A DNA stretch of 64,000 nucleotides from Moraxella bovis (GCF_002014975.1 NZ_MUXV01000014.1:1-64000), one strand, 5' to 3'. Shown: positions 17,669 to 27,057, counted from the first letter of the stretch. Numbers and translations: made by a program. Notes: a model not told the origin generated them from the sequence alone.

Positions 17669-19726
17669 TTACTGGTTTGTATCTAGTGGTTTGTCAAATG
17701 GCACGTTATAAATTCTAAGTGTCTCTTTCATCACCTTGGCGAACACAGGGGCGACGGTTTGTCCAGCGTACTTGCCCTGTCTTGGGTCTTCTGCCAAAAT
17801 CACCACCACAAAACGGGGACTGGTCGCAGGAGCGAACCCTGCAAAGACGTTGCGGTATTGGTCGGTATAATAACCGCCTGCTGGATTGGTGCGACGTGAC
17901 GTGCCTGTCTTGCCTGCCACATAGTAGCCATCAATGGCAGCCGCTGTCCCCGTACCGCCTTTTTCGGTCACGCTAATCATCATGTTGGTGATGTCTTTGG
18001 CGTGTTGCTCGCTAATGACCTGCTCTGGGGCAGGGACGGATTCTTCTTTAACCAGTCTTAGATGATTCATCTTGCCCCCATTGGCAAGTGCCGCATACGC
18101 CCCTGCAATCTGAGCCAGCGTGACCGACTGCCCGTAGCCGTATGCCAGCGTGGCACGACGAGTGACATCTTTGGCGGTCGGGGTGTGTAGCACGCCTGCC
18201 GACTCAGCAGGTAGGTTCAAAGCCGTCTTTTGCCCAAAGCCGAACTTTCTTTGCATGTTCACGATGGCGTCAGGGGGCAAATCTAGGGCGATTTTGGCGG
18301 ATGCGACATTAGATGACTTTTGGATGAGCTTCCCCATGGTAATCGCTCCATAGCGACCGCCATCACGAATGCTATACCCACCAAGTCTCATGCTACCTGC
18401 CCCTGTGTCAATGAGTGTTCGGGTGCTATACCGCCCCGACTCCAAGGCGGCCGCCACCGTCAAAGGCTTGACCACCGACCCCGGTTCAAAGGTGTCCAGC
18501 ACAGGGCGGTTCCGCTCGCTTGCCCCGTGTCTTTTTGACAAATCATTCGGGTTAAAAGACGGCCACGACCCCATGGCAAGCACGTTACCTGTTTGCACAT
18601 CGACAATCATGCCCGAGCTTGACCGTGCCGACTGCACCCGTCCAAGCTCTTCTAGCTCTTTGTACAAAATATACTGCAACCGTGAATCTATGGTCAGATG
18701 AATGTCCTGCCCTGCCATCATGGGCGAGAGTTCTTTGATGTCGCCGATACTGCCCTGCACCGCTCGCAGGCTTAGCACTTGACCGTTTTGTCCTGTCAGC
18801 TGTTTGTCGTATTTAGCTTCTATGCCTGCTCGCCCCCCATAGACAGGCGGGTCATCTTGGGAGTAGCCCATATAGCCCAATATCTGTGCCATGATTTCAG
18901 GTTGTAGATAGTAGCGTTTCTCGCTCGTCTCTCTAAACACACCCTTAAAGCCCAGCATGGTGACTCGCTGAGCCACCTCAGGGGCGACTCGGTTAAGTAG
19001 CACCAGTCGTTTAGACCCCGTCCCCGATGGCAGGGCTTGTTTGATGGCTTCTGGATCATCCAAATCCACCGCCCCATTTAGATGTACTGCTTGTTCTAAT
19101 GTTTCACGTGAAACACCACTGGCAGTCGCCAGCGTTTCTAGATTCATCTCATCAAGCTCTTGCACCAGCTTTTGGCGACGCTCTTCGCTTTTGGTATTTT
19201 TGATTTTCTTTTGCAAATCATAATACGCCAAAGCATAGTCATAAGGACTAAAAATCACCGTGGTTAAAGGGGCATTGGCAGCAAGAGGAGCTCCGTTGGT
19301 ATCATAGATGTTGCCACGATGGGCAGTGATGGTTCGCTTACTGGTGATGAGTTTGTCGCCTTGGCTGATGTAGTAGTCGGCATTGGCGATTTGAAGCCAA
19401 TAAGCACGAGCAAAGAGTGCCGAAAAGCACACCGCCATCACCGCCCAAACTATCTTATAACGCCCCACATCTTGAAGTCCGCCCAACAGCGAGACACCCG
19501 AGTTTTTTTTGCGTTTGCGTGTTTTTTTCAGAGGGTTTTGGGCTGACTCTTGAGTGTCAGGCGTGCGTTTGGTGGCATGGCTTTTGTCCAGCTTTTTGCT
19601 CAGACTGCCGATTTTGCTTAGTTTCTCGCCAATATCACTCTTGGGGGACGTGCTTGTCTTTTGCCCTGAGCGGTTTTGGTTTTTTGGGTGTTTGAGCTGT
19701 TTTGGGGTTTGGTCGTTTTTACTCAT
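17669..19726 (-). CDS. ftsI: septal peptidoglycan transpeptidase FtsI (PBP3)
   Basis: Class B penicillin-binding protein crosslinking septal peptidoglycan in the divisome. One membrane helix lies at about residues 92-112. The non-catalytic domain contains RGNIYDTNG. The transpeptidase motifs are SVVK at 417-420 (catalytic S417), SSN at 471-473 and KTG at 606-608. The 685-residue length exceeds E. coli FtsI (588) mainly because of a basic, S/K/Q-rich cytoplasmic tail of about 90 residues. Its start overlaps the ftsL stop by 8 nt, showing translational coupling. Confidence 0.96.
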   Translation of the reverse strand: MSKNDQTPKQLKHPKNQNRSGQKTSTSPKSDIGEKLSKIGSLSKKLDKSHATKRTPDTQESAQNPLKKTRKRKKNSGVSLLGGLQDVGRYKIVWAVMAVCFSALFARAYWLQIANADYYISQGDKLITSKRTITAHRGNIYDTNGAPLAANAPLTTVIFSPYDYALAYYDLQKKIKNTKSEERRQKLVQELDEMNLETLATASGVSRETLEQAVHLNGAVDLDDPEAIKQALPSGTGSKRLVLLNRVAPEVAQRVTMLGFKGVFRETSEKRYYLQPEIMAQILGYMGYSQDDPPVYGGRAGIEAKYDKQLTGQNGQVLSLRAVQGSIGDIKELSPMMAGQDIHLTIDSRLQYILYKELEELGRVQSARSSSGMIVDVQTGNVLAMGSWPSFNPNDLSKRHGASERNRPVLDTFEPGSVVKPLTVAAALESGRYSTRTLIDTGAGSMRLGGYSIRDGGRYGAITMGKLIQKSSNVASAKIALDLPPDAIVNMQRKFGFGQKTALNLPAESAGVLHTPTAKDVTRRATLAYGYGQSVTLAQIAGAYAALANGGKMNHLRLVKEESVPAPEQVISEQHAKDITNMMISVTEKGGTGTAAAIDGYYVAGKTGTSRRTNPAGGYYTDQYRNVFAGFAPATSPRFVVVILAEDPRQGKYAGQTVAPVFAKVMKETLRIYNVPFDKPLDTNQ

Positions 19727-20099
19727 GAGACACCCCCGTATTGTCTAGATTGCCCAAATTACCAAGCTCGTCCCATTCGTCTTGATTTATCTGCTCTTTT
19801 TTGGTTGGATAATGCATGCCAAGCTCGCCCACCGCACGTCTTGCCACTTGTGGGGTTGCACTAAATGTCTGCTGTTCGATGAGCAGGCGACTCTCTTCGA
19901 CTTGCATGTTCACCAGTTGCTGTCTTAGGCGGGTAAGTTCTTGATAGGTCTGATGGCGTTTTTGGGTTTGTGTGGCTATCATCACCCCTGTGATGAGAAT
20001 CCCAAGCAGTAATCCGGCAACAATCAGCCGATACAACCCCACCAAGCTCATCGGCTCGGTCGTGTATTCATGTAAGTCGCTGTCAGTGCTTGGATTCAT
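19719..20099 (-). CDS. ftsL: cell division protein FtsL
   Basis: Bitopic divisome protein that links FtsQB with FtsWI. It was recognised by position between rsmH and ftsI and by topology: a short cytoplasmic N-terminus, one helix (about residues 20-42, LYRLIVAGLLLGILITGVMI) and a coiled coil (TYQELTRLRQQLVNMQVEE). The ATG at 20099 gives 126 residues; the frame extends to a TTG at 20165, and neither start has a clear Shine-Dalgarno, so the start is uncertain. The C-terminal tail is acidic and repeats LGNLGNL. Confidence 0.85.
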   Translation of the reverse strand: MNPSTDSDLHEYTTEPMSLVGLYRLIVAGLLLGILITGVMIATQTQKRHQTYQELTRLRQQLVNMQVEESRLLIEQQTFSATPQVARRAVGELGMHYPTKKEQINQDEWDELGNLGNLDNTGVSHE

Positions 20100-20174
20100 G
20101 GGTTGTGATTTATAATGGTTTAAATGATAAATTAAATGGGGCAAATCATGGCGATAATGAATCAATTGGATAGG

Positions 20175-21155
20175 TCAATTGAATGATTCAAATGCCGTCT
20201 GATTTCGCCTTGCCCCACGCAAATAGGCACTTCTGGCTCGCACGTTGGCACGCACCTCATCATCGCTTGGGGTAATGCGATAGGGTTTATCAAAATATTT
20301 GGGACGTTTTGGCGGTATGGGTAGTTTATCATCGCCTTCATGTCGCCCTTTGCTGTGATTATTTAAAAACTGCTTGATAATACGGTCTTCTAATGAGTGA
20401 AAACTAATGACGGCCAGCTGTCCGCCTGATTTTAGGGCGGTTAGGGTCTGATTTAAAAAATCCTTGACATCGCCAAGCTCATTATTGATAAATATCCGCA
20501 TGGCTTGAAAACTCTGGGTGGCAGGGTGCTTGCCTTTTTGCCAAGCAGGGTGAGCCTCTTTGATGGTCTCGGCAAGCTCTAACGTAGAATCATAATTTTC
20601 CATCGCCTTAATCGCACGGGCGATTCTACGGCTATGACGCTCCTCGCCATAGTCATATAGCACGTTTGCCAACGTCTCTTCGTCCACGACTTCGAGCCAC
20701 TGCCCCACGCTTTGCCCACGGCTCGTGTCCATTCTCATATCCACCACCCCATCTTTCATAAAGCTAAATCCCCGAGCACCGTCATCAAGCTGTGGACTAG
20801 ACACACCCAAATCCGCCATGATGCCGTCCACTTGACTCATGCCAAGTTTTGCTAGGCTTTCATTAAGACTGGCAAAACTGTCATGCACCACCACCACACG
20901 GCTGTCGGTTTTGGCAAGCTCGTCTGCTACCACTATCGCCTGTGGGTCTTTGTCAAACACGATGAGCGTGCTATCAGCGGTTAAATAATCAAGCAATAGC
21001 CGACTGTGTCCGCCCCGTCCAAAGGTTGCGTCCACATACACGCCTGTCTGTGGCGACACACCCAACAAATCAGACACACCAAGCACGCCTGCTACCGTCT
21101 CGTGTAACAAGACAGTCTCATGAATCAAGGCAGGTGTGCGGTCGGTTGTGGTCAT
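20175..21155 (-). CDS. rsmH: 16S rRNA (cytosine(1402)-N(4))-methyltransferase RsmH
   Basis: SAM-dependent N4 methylation of C1402 in 16S rRNA. Family features: HETVLLHETVAGVL at the start, YVDATFGRGGHSR (SAM binding), ADLGVSSPQLDDGARGFSF and AVISFHSLEDRIIKQF. Length 326 is slightly longer than the E. coli protein (313). It is the first gene of the dcw unit here. mraZ, which normally precedes it, is absent; the upstream neighbour is fkpA with a terminator between. Confidence 0.97.
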   Translation of the reverse strand: MTTTDRTPALIHETVLLHETVAGVLGVSDLLGVSPQTGVYVDATFGRGGHSRLLLDYLTADSTLIVFDKDPQAIVVADELAKTDSRVVVVHDSFASLNESLAKLGMSQVDGIMADLGVSSPQLDDGARGFSFMKDGVVDMRMDTSRGQSVGQWLEVVDEETLANVLYDYGEERHSRRIARAIKAMENYDSTLELAETIKEAHPAWQKGKHPATQSFQAMRIFINNELGDVKDFLNQTLTALKSGGQLAVISFHSLEDRIIKQFLNNHSKGRHEGDDKLPIPPKRPKYFDKPYRITPSDDEVRANVRARSAYLRGARRNQTAFESFN

Positions 21156-21212
21156 GATAATTGGTTTGGATGTGTTTGGGTATTTGGTTTAAAATCAGTC
21201 TGATAAAAACAA

Positions 21213-21242
21213 AAACCAAGTCCGTCACGACGCACTTGGTTT
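21213..21242 (-). terminator. Rho-independent terminator after fkpA
   Basis: AAACCAAGT and ACTTGGTTT are perfect inverted arms around a 12-base loop, between the fkpA stop (21271) and the rsmH start (21155). The presence of this hairpin implies that the dcw unit has its own promoter downstream of it. Confidence 0.65.
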
Positions 21243-21270
21243 GCTTGGGTCGGCGTCACCCATGTTGGTG

Positions 21271-22131
21271 TTATTTTTTAGCAGGCTCAGCTTCCGCCTT
21301 TGGCTCGCCTTGGGTTGCCTGTGCCTCTAACTGCTTCATCATCTCTGCCATCTGCTCTTCGGCTTTGGCTTGGGCATCGGCAGCTGCCTTTTTGGCACTG
21401 GCTTCGTCTAGTAGCTCAACGGTGAAAATCAGCACGCTGTTTGGCTCAATGACTGGCGGTGAACCTGCCTCGCCATAGCCCAACTCTGACGGCATATAGA
21501 ATTCATACTTACTACCAGCAGGCATGAGCTGAACACCCTCTCTAAACCCTGGAATCATCTGACCTAGGTCAAACTGGGCAGGCTCGCCACGCTCATAAGA
21601 GCTGTCAAAGACCTTGCCATCAATGGTCTTGCCCTCATAGTGAGTAACAACCACATCCGTCGCCTTAGGCTTAGCCCCCGTACCTTCGGTGATGACTTTA
21701 TATTGTAGTCCTGATGGTGTGGTTTTTACGCCTTCTTTAGCTTTGTTTTCTTCTAAGAATTTTGTTCCTGCTTCTTTGTTGGTTTTGGCTTTGGTTTCTA
21801 GCTCTTTGACCGCATCTGCCTCTTTGCGTTTTTGGTATTCTTCAAAGATGGCACGAGCTTGCTCATCGGTAAATTTGCTCTCTTTGCCTTCAAAGCCTTC
21901 AGAGAGTGCTGTCGCGATGATTTTTGGGTTAATCTCGCCGTCCATTTCTTTTAGATTTCTGCCTGCATCATGACCCAAGATGTAGCTGATTTTGTCCATT
22001 TCAGGGCTTTGTTCGCTGATGTTTGCGGTGCTGGTAGGTTTGGCGGTATCGCCGTCTTTGTTACAGCCTGTTAGGGCAAGTATGGACGCCATTAGGGCAG
22101 TCATCAAAAAAGTGGTGCGTGTGGTTTTCAT
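21271..22131 (-). CDS. fkpA: FKBP-type peptidyl-prolyl isomerase, lipoprotein (FkpA/Mip-like)
   Basis: Periplasmic folding helper. The N-terminus is a lipoprotein signal with lipobox LTGC (about residue 22), so the mature protein is probably membrane-anchored. A helical dimerisation domain with KISYILGHDAGRNLKEM follows, then the FKBP domain (VVTHYEGKTIDGKVFDSSY, and IPGFREGVQLMPAGSKYEF). The C-terminal tail is A/E/K-rich. The ATG at 22131 was chosen because it starts the signal peptide and has AGAGAC upstream; the open frame continues to 22191. Predicted length is 286. Confidence 0.93.
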   Translation of the reverse strand: MKTTRTTFLMTALMASILALTGCNKDGDTAKPTSTANISEQSPEMDKISYILGHDAGRNLKEMDGEINPKIIATALSEGFEGKESKFTDEQARAIFEEYQKRKEADAVKELETKAKTNKEAGTKFLEENKAKEGVKTTPSGLQYKVITEGTGAKPKATDVVVTHYEGKTIDGKVFDSSYERGEPAQFDLGQMIPGFREGVQLMPAGSKYEFYMPSELGYGEAGSPPVIEPNSVLIFTVELLDEASAKKAAADAQAKAEEQMAEMMKQLEAQATQGEPKAEAEPAKK

Positions 22132-22594
22132 TGTGTGTCTCTTTATTTTGAAAAATAAAACGCCGTTAGTAAATGTTGGCAAAGTCATCAAATGGGCGTG
22201 CTAACTGTCCGACACCCAAAATCGCTTAAAAAATTGCTTACAAAATCACCTGGCGAAAAAATACGGCATATCATACCAAAAAAACATAGAAATCGCTATT
22301 ATGATTGCAAAAAAAATTTTAATGATATAAAACGCTTAGGTATGATTATTGTTACTTTATCTGTCTTTTATGCTGTTACAAAAGACAAAGTTGGGGTGGG
22401 GCGATTGGATAAATGAGGGTAGATTTTGGATTTGGTAATTGGCAAATAGGCGTTTTCTAAAAATGCAAGGCATTCGCCAATTAAGATAATTTTTTACCTT
22501 ATAAATGTGCAATACATTCATATTTTTCACAGGGCAAATGGCAATTTACCCCTTGTGTATCCAAAATAAGACATAATAAGCCAACCCACTTATC
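22132..22594. other. 463-bp gap without a convincing gene
   Basis: A/T-rich DNA between fkpA and rlmB. A short basic open frame (22192-22416) has no protein-like features. The only recognisable element is the palindrome variant GGGCAAATGGCAATTTACCC at 22532-22551. The fkpA promoter is expected here, but no clear -35/-10 pair was found. Confidence 0.5.
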
Positions 22595-23437
22595 CTAACG
22601 GCTTCTAAAAACCTCCCACAGCACCATACCTGTCGCCACGCTGACATTGAGACTCTGGGGGCGGTCCGAGCTATCGGTCATGGGGATATAAACCAGCGTA
22701 TCACACAGCTCGCCTGTGAGCCGTCTCATGCCGTCCCCCTCTGACCCCATGACAATGGCGACTTTTCCGCCAAAATCACACGCCTGCAAGGGCTTGGCAC
22801 TCTCATCAAGAGCCGTGCCAAACACGAACACGCCTGCCGATTTTAACTTCTCCAAACACCGTGCCAGATTAGTTACCGCCACCACAGGCACGGCATCGCT
22901 TCCGCCTACCGAGACTTTGGCAACCGTTGGTGTTAGCCCCACGCTTTGATGACGTGGCACGATAACCGCCGTTACGCCCATCGCACTGGCGGTACGCAAG
23001 CACGCCCCAAAATTGTGCGGGTCGGTAATCTGGTCTAACACCAAAAACACCGCATTATCCTGCCCTGCTAGACTATCAAGCTCACTTTCGTCCAACATGG
23101 GGCGAGAGCGTGCCGACAGCACCACGCCTTGATGTTGGGGACTGCCACACAGCTCGGTCAGCGTGTCTTTTTGGGCGGTTTGCACCGACACGCCAAGCGA
23201 TGTGGCAAGGGCGATAATCTCATCATGGTTATCATTGTGATGATTGTCATAACTTTGTACAAATAGGGCTTTGGCATCCATTGGGCGCGTGTTTAAAATT
23301 GCTTTAATGGCGTGCGTCCCATAAAAATGGGGTGTGGTGGGTTTTTTGGGTTTTTGGGTGGGTTTTTTGTTTTTTTGAAGGTCTTTTTTGGGGTCTTTTT
23401 TGGGGTCTTTTTTAAAGGGTTTTTGGGTCATTGTCAT
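22595..23437 (-). CDS. rlmB: 23S rRNA (guanosine(2251)-2'-O)-methyltransferase RlmB
   Basis: SpoU/TrmH-type knotted methyltransferase. Seen: substrate-binding N-domain beginning FYGTHAIKAIL, then LVLDQITDPHNFGACLRTA, VIVPRHQSVGLTPTVAKVS and the knot motif IVMGSEGDGMRRL ... IPMTDSSDRPQSLNVSVAT. The 280-residue protein has an additional K/P-rich N-terminal tail encoded by a 12-bp triplicated repeat (23380-23415). VapBC-like genes lie upstream on the same strand. Confidence 0.95.
   Translation of the reverse strand: MTMTQKPFKKDPKKDPKKDLQKNKKPTQKPKKPTTPHFYGTHAIKAILNTRPMDAKALFVQSYDNHHNDNHDEIIALATSLGVSVQTAQKDTLTELCGSPQHQGVVLSARSRPMLDESELDSLAGQDNAVFLVLDQITDPHNFGACLRTASAMGVTAVIVPRHQSVGLTPTVAKVSVGGSDAVPVVAVTNLARCLEKLKSAGVFVFGTALDESAKPLQACDFGGKVAIVMGSEGDGMRRLTGELCDTLVYIPMTDSSDRPQSLNVSVATGMVLWEVFRSR
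23380..23415. repeat. three 12-bp tandem copies in the rlmB 5' end
   Basis: GGTCTTTTTTGG at 23380 and 23392 and GGTCTTTTTTAA at 23404. On the coding strand they give KDPK-type repeats in the N-terminal tail of RlmB. The unit is a multiple of three, so copy-number change would alter only tail length. Confidence 0.7.
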
Positions 23438-23447
23438 TTTTCCAAAA

Positions 23448-23849
23448 TTAAATCATTACACGAAAGGAATAACCATGAATGCGATAAATGCGAAAATCGC
23501 TGTCAATGGTGGCAATGTGGCTTAACGTCTCACGCTGTGCCAAATGCACAAGGCAGGCGTCCGCAAAATCCATTGGAACGTTGCTATATTGGCTCATCAA
23601 CTCCGCCAATGCTGGCATGTCTTTATGGCTAAATTCAGCAATCTCAATGCGTGCCAAATGCAACCAATTTAAAAACCCTTTACGGTTCATTGGGTTTTTT
23701 AACAAAAATAAGGTTTCAGTAACGCACGCCAAACTTGTGATTAACGGCTTTTTATTGTCTTTGATAAATTGAACAGACTTTTTATGATACTTGTCTTTAT
23801 TATCAAACAACGCCACAAAAACGCTCGTATCAATCAATATTTTTGCCAT
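23448..23849 (-). CDS. PIN-domain ribonuclease toxin (VapC-like)
   Basis: 133 residues. The PIN fold is supported by D7 in MAKILIDTSVFVALF, E45 in VTETLF, D94 and D97 in VPMDFADACL and D116/D118 in HIATIDSDF, the usual Mg2+-binding acidic set. VapC-type toxins cleave tRNA or rRNA and stop translation; the target here is unknown. The ATG at 23849 is chosen because it directly precedes the fold; the frame extends to 23888. The start lies inside the 3' end of the antitoxin gene (20-nt overlap), the typical coupled arrangement. All catalytic residues appear intact. Confidence 0.85.
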   Translation of the reverse strand: MAKILIDTSVFVALFDNKDKYHKKSVQFIKDNKKPLITSLACVTETLFLLKNPMNRKGFLNWLHLARIEIAEFSHKDMPALAELMSQYSNVPMDFADACLVHLAQRETLSHIATIDSDFRIYRIHGYSFRVMI

Positions 23850-24087
23850 ATTTTTCCAATACCTTTTGTGCAACCAACGTTTTGACATTTTGGCTTAACG
23901 TACCGTCTTCACTTTCGGCAAATTGCCCAAACAGCTCTTTACCATGCTCCCATGCCAAATTTTCATGGGGCTGTTGGCCGGCTTTTGGCAATAGGTTTTG
24001 GACGTATTGGCTTACGCTTAAATCTTGGGCGTGAGCGTGGGCGATGAGCGTTTGTTCTACGCTGGGCGGTAGGTCTAAAATCAGCAT
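23830..24087 (-). CDS. antitoxin of the VapBC-like module
   Basis: 85 residues from the ATG at 24087 (MLILDLPPSVEQTL); the frame opens at 24105. The N-terminal part looks like a ribbon-helix-helix: a short strand then AHAQDLSVSQYVQNLL. The C-terminal part is expected to block the PIN active site. It overlaps the downstream PIN gene and is divergent from grpE. Autoregulation is likely by family; repeated ATTTTGCCCCAT sequences upstream are candidate operators. Confidence 0.75.
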   Translation of the reverse strand: MLILDLPPSVEQTLIAHAHAQDLSVSQYVQNLLPKAGQQPHENLAWEHGKELFGQFAESEDGTLSQNVKTLVAQKVLEKYGKNID

Positions 24088-24103
24088 GGCATATCCTAAT
24101 TGC

Positions 24104-24179
24104 ATTTTGCCCCATTATAACAAAATTTTTGCCCAAACCGACATTATCCCTTGAAATTTTGCCCCATAACCTTTATCAA
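24104..24179. promoter_or_regulatory. divergent control region between the VapBC-like genes and grpE
   Basis: Contains two identical 12-mers ATTTTGCCCCAT (24104-24115 and 24156-24167), 52 bp apart, with a partial copy ATTTTTGCCC between. For the minus-strand antitoxin a TATAAT lies at 24119-24114. For grpE, TTGAAA at 24151-24156 and TATCAA at 24174-24179 are 17 bp apart; the first reads CTTGAAA with its flank, like a sigma-32 -35 element, but no properly spaced CCCCAT -10 is present. Confidence 0.45.
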
Positions 24180-24211
24180 TAAGGGGAATTTTATCCCATT
24201 TGGAGAACACC

Positions 24212-24730
24212 ATGAGCGAACAAGAGCCAATCCTAAACGAAAACGAGCAAACCGAACAGGCACAGACGGACGAGCTTGCCAAGCTGATTGCCACCATTGA
24301 AACGCTTGAAGCCGAAGTCGCCGATGCCAAAGACGCGGCAGCCCGTGCCAATGCCGAGAGCTACAACGCCCAACGCCGTATGGAACAAGAAACCGAAAAG
24401 GCAAAAAAATTCGCCCTACAAAAGTTCGCCAAAGAACTGCTTGACGTCGTGGACAACTTGGAGCGTGGTTTGCAAGCGAGCGAACAAGCAGGGGCGGATG
24501 AGAGCGTGCTTGAAGGCTTGCGCTTGACCCATAAATCTCTGCTTAGCGTCCTAGAACGCAATGGCGTGGTTGCCGTGGGCGAAGTGGGTGAGAGTTTCAA
24601 CCCTGATTTGCACGAAGCGGTGGGCATTTTTCCAGAAGCCGAAAAAGACATCATCGGGCAAGTCCTACAAAAAGGCTACACCCTAAACGAGCGTTCCATT
24701 CGTCCTGCGATGGTGCTGGTGGGGGCGTGA
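24212..24730 (+). CDS. grpE: nucleotide exchange factor GrpE
   Basis: Cochaperone that releases ADP from DnaK. A charged N-terminal part and long coiled coil (about residues 20-90, with LEAEVADAKDAAARA) are followed by the compact beta domain with NGVVAVGEVGESFNPDLHEA and the C-terminal RSIRPAMVLVG. The ATG at 24212 has GGAG at 24203-24206; an upstream in-frame TTG at 24200 would overlap that ribosome site and is rejected. Predicted length 172. dnaK follows 290 bp downstream with its own promoter-like signal. Confidence 0.95.
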   Translation: MSEQEPILNENEQTEQAQTDELAKLIATIETLEAEVADAKDAAARANAESYNAQRRMEQETEKAKKFALQKFAKELLDVVDNLERGLQASEQAGADESVLEGLRLTHKSLLSVLERNGVVAVGEVGESFNPDLHEAVGIFPEAEKDIIGQVLQKGYTLNERSIRPAMVLVGA

Positions 24731-24923
24731 TTTTAAATCATAGGGAAATTTGTAAGGTGCATATCACGCACCGTTTTTAAGATTTGAGCGTTGATTTGGC
24801 GTGTTGTACACACCTTACAATAACATATTTAAAAGCCATTCCCTTATGGATTTATCCAATATTTTCAAGGCATTAACACAAAATTTTAACAAAATAAATT
24901 TTAAAATTTTTAAAAAATTTCTC

Positions 24924-24953
24924 TTGAAAATCCAAATTTGATACAAATATAAC
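24924..24953 (+). promoter_or_regulatory. candidate dnaK promoter
   Basis: TTGAAA at 24924-24929 and TATAAC at 24948-24953, spaced 18 bp, in A/T-rich DNA 67 bp before the dnaK start. The -35 reads CTTGAAA with its flank, as at grpE, which fits a heat-shock element, but no CCCCAT-type -10 is present. Confidence 0.45.
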
Positions 24954-25020
24954 AGAGCAAGTTTGGCAAAACTGTTTTGCAAATTTGCCAGAAATTCACT
25001 TAACAAATCGGAGAAAAATT

Positions 25021-26937
25021 ATGGGTAAAGTTATCGGTATTGACTTAGGTACAACCAACTCTTGTGTGGCAGTCCTAGAAAATGGCAACGTCAAAGTCAT
25101 TGAAAACGCAGAGGGTGCCAGAACCACGCCTTCTATCGTGGCATTCAAAGACGGCGAGACCCTAGTCGGTCAATCTGCCAAACGCCAAGCAGTTACCAAC
25201 CCCCAAAACACCCTATTTGCCGTAAAACGTCTTATCGGTCGCCGTTATGACGAACAAGCGGTACAAAAAGACATCGGTCTTGTGCCTTACAAAATCGTCA
25301 AAGCCGACAATGGCGATGCGTGGGTAGAAGTGAACGGTAAAAAACAAGCACCGCCACAAATCTCTGCTGAAGTTTTGAAAAAAATGAAAAAAACCGCCGA
25401 AGATTATCTTGGCGAAGCCGTAACCGAAGCGGTCGTTACCGTGCCTGCTTATTTTAACGACGCCCAGCGTCAAGCCACAAAAGACGCAGGACGTATCGCA
25501 GGGCTTGATGTTAAGCGTATCATCAACGAGCCAACCGCCGCCGCCCTTGCCTTTGGTCTTGACAAAAAAGAAGGCGACCGCACCATTGCTGTGTATGACT
25601 TGGGTGGTGGTACGTTTGACGTGTCTATCATTGAGATTGCGGACGTGGACGGCGAACAGCAGTTTGAAGTGCTATCTACCAACGGCGATACGTTCCTAGG
25701 CGGTGAAGACTTTGACATTGCTTTGATTGACTACCTTGTGGACGAGTTCAAAAAAGAGCAAAACGTCAATCTAAAAGGCGACCCGCTTGCCATGCAACGC
25801 CTAAAAGAAGCTGCCGAAAAAGCCAAAATTGAACTGTCAAGCTCAACGTCTACCGAAGTGAATTTGCCATACATCACCGCAGATGCCACAGGCCCTAAGC
25901 ACTTGGTAGTAACAATCAGCCGTGCCAAACTAGAAGCCTTGACCGAAGAGCTGGTGGCTCGCACGATTGCCCCATGTAAAATCGCCCTAGAAGATGCTGG
26001 TCTATCGGCTAGCGACATTGATGACGTGATTCTGGTAGGTGGTCAAAGCCGTATGCCCCTTGTCCAACAAAAAGTGCAAGAGTTCTTTGGTAAAGAGCCA
26101 AGAAAAGACGTGAACCCTGATGAAGCGGTGGCAATCGGTGCCGCTATCCAAGGTGCGGTACTCTCTGGTGACAAAAAAGACGTGCTACTGCTTGACGTAA
26201 CTCCATTGACCCTAGGCATTGAGACCATGGGTGGTGTGATGACAGCAATCATTGAGAAAAACACGATGATTCCTACCAAAAAATCACAAGTGTTTTCAAC
26301 CGCTGCCGACAACCAACCTGCGGTGTCTATCCAAGTGTATCAAGGCGAGCGTAAAATCGCTAACCAAAACAAACTTTTGGGCAACTTTGACCTAACCGAC
26401 ATTCCGCCAGCACCAAGAGGCGTGCCACAGATTGAAGTTACCTTTGACATCAACGCAGATGGTATCATGAATATTTCTGCCAAAGACAAAGGCACTGGCA
26501 AATCACAATCAATCCAAATCAAAGCGGACTCAGGTCTGTCAGAAGAGGAAATCGAGCAAATGGTGCGTGATGCCGAAGCCAATGCAGAAACAGATAAGAA
26601 GTTTGCCGAGCTTGCGGGCGTGCGTAACGAAGCGGACGGACGTATCGCAGGGGTACAAAAAGCCCTAAAAGAAAATGGCGATAAAGCGACCGATGAAGAA
26701 AAACAAGCGGTAGAAACGGCAATCAGCGAGCTAGAACTTGCGACCAAAGAAGATGACCTGGACGCCATCAAAGCCAAGCTAGAAGCCCTTGATAACGCAT
26801 TCTTGCCAATTGGCACCAAGATTTATAGCCAAGAGCAAGGCGGTGCGGGTGCGGACGCAGGTCAAGCACAGCAAGCCAAACCTGCCGATGACGGTGTGGT
26901 AGATGCTGAGTTTACCGAAGTTAAAGATGATAAATAA
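25021..26937 (+). CDS. dnaK: molecular chaperone DnaK (Hsp70)
   Basis: ATP-dependent chaperone for folding and stress protection. The N-terminal ATPase has [49 protein letters not shown] and [15 protein letters not shown]. The linker [15 protein letters not shown] precedes the substrate-binding domain and lid. The C-terminus ends in an EVKDDK-type acidic tail as in E. coli. The ATG at 25021 (GGAG at 25010-25013) gives 638 residues; the frame extends 12 codons upstream without similarity. dnaJ does not follow; instead a terminator and the mod gene come next. Confidence 0.98.
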   Translation: MGKVIGIDLGTTNSCVAVLENGNVKVIENAEGARTTPSIVAFKDGETLVGQSAKRQAVTNPQNTLFAVKRLIGRRYDEQAVQKDIGLVPYKIVKADNGDAWVEVNGKKQAPPQISAEVLKKMKKTAEDYLGEAVTEAVVTVPAYFNDAQRQATKDAGRIAGLDVKRIINEPTAAALAFGLDKKEGDRTIAVYDLGGGTFDVSIIEIADVDGEQQFEVLSTNGDTFLGGEDFDIALIDYLVDEFKKEQNVNLKGDPLAMQRLKEAAEKAKIELSSSTSTEVNLPYITADATGPKHLVVTISRAKLEALTEELVARTIAPCKIALEDAGLSASDIDDVILVGGQSRMPLVQQKVQEFFGKEPRKDVNPDEAVAIGAAIQGAVLSGDKKDVLLLDVTPLTLGIETMGGVMTAIIEKNTMIPTKKSQVFSTAADNQPAVSIQVYQGERKIANQNKLLGNFDLTDIPPAPRGVPQIEVTFDINADGIMNISAKDKGTGKSQSIQIKADSGLSEEEIEQMVRDAEANAETDKKFAELAGVRNEADGRIAGVQKALKENGDKATDEEKQAVETAISELELATKEDDLDAIKAKLEALDNAFLPIGTKIYSQEQGGAGADAGQAQQAKPADDGVVDAEFTEVKDDK

Positions 26938-26954
26938 TCTTTTGCTTTAATTCA

Positions 26955-26990
26955 AAAACAAACCCTCAATGAAAATTGGGGGTTTGTTTT
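26955..26990 (+). terminator. Rho-independent terminator after dnaK
   Basis: AAAACAAACCC and GGGTTTGTTTT arms with an A/T-rich loop (inner CAAT/ATTG pairing too), followed by T-rich DNA, 18 bp after the dnaK stop. It separates dnaK from mod. Confidence 0.8.
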
Positions 26991-27057
26991 TAAAATCACT
27001 TTCTTTTTGGAACAGGTTTGTTTATACTAGTGGGTATTGTTTATTTAAGGAGTTTTT

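Noticed and set aside
20190..20202. GCCGTCTGA resembling the Neisseria DNA uptake sequence
   Set aside because: Single partial match inside rsmH; no enrichment in the window.
22192..22416. 74-codon ORF upstream of fkpA
   Set aside because: No Shine-Dalgarno, basic and low-complexity; lies where the fkpA promoter is expected.
24151..24167. CTTGAAA plus CCCCAT as a sigma-32 promoter for grpE
   Set aside because: The two elements are only 4 bp apart, far from the spacing sigma-32 needs; a sigma-70-like pair fits better.
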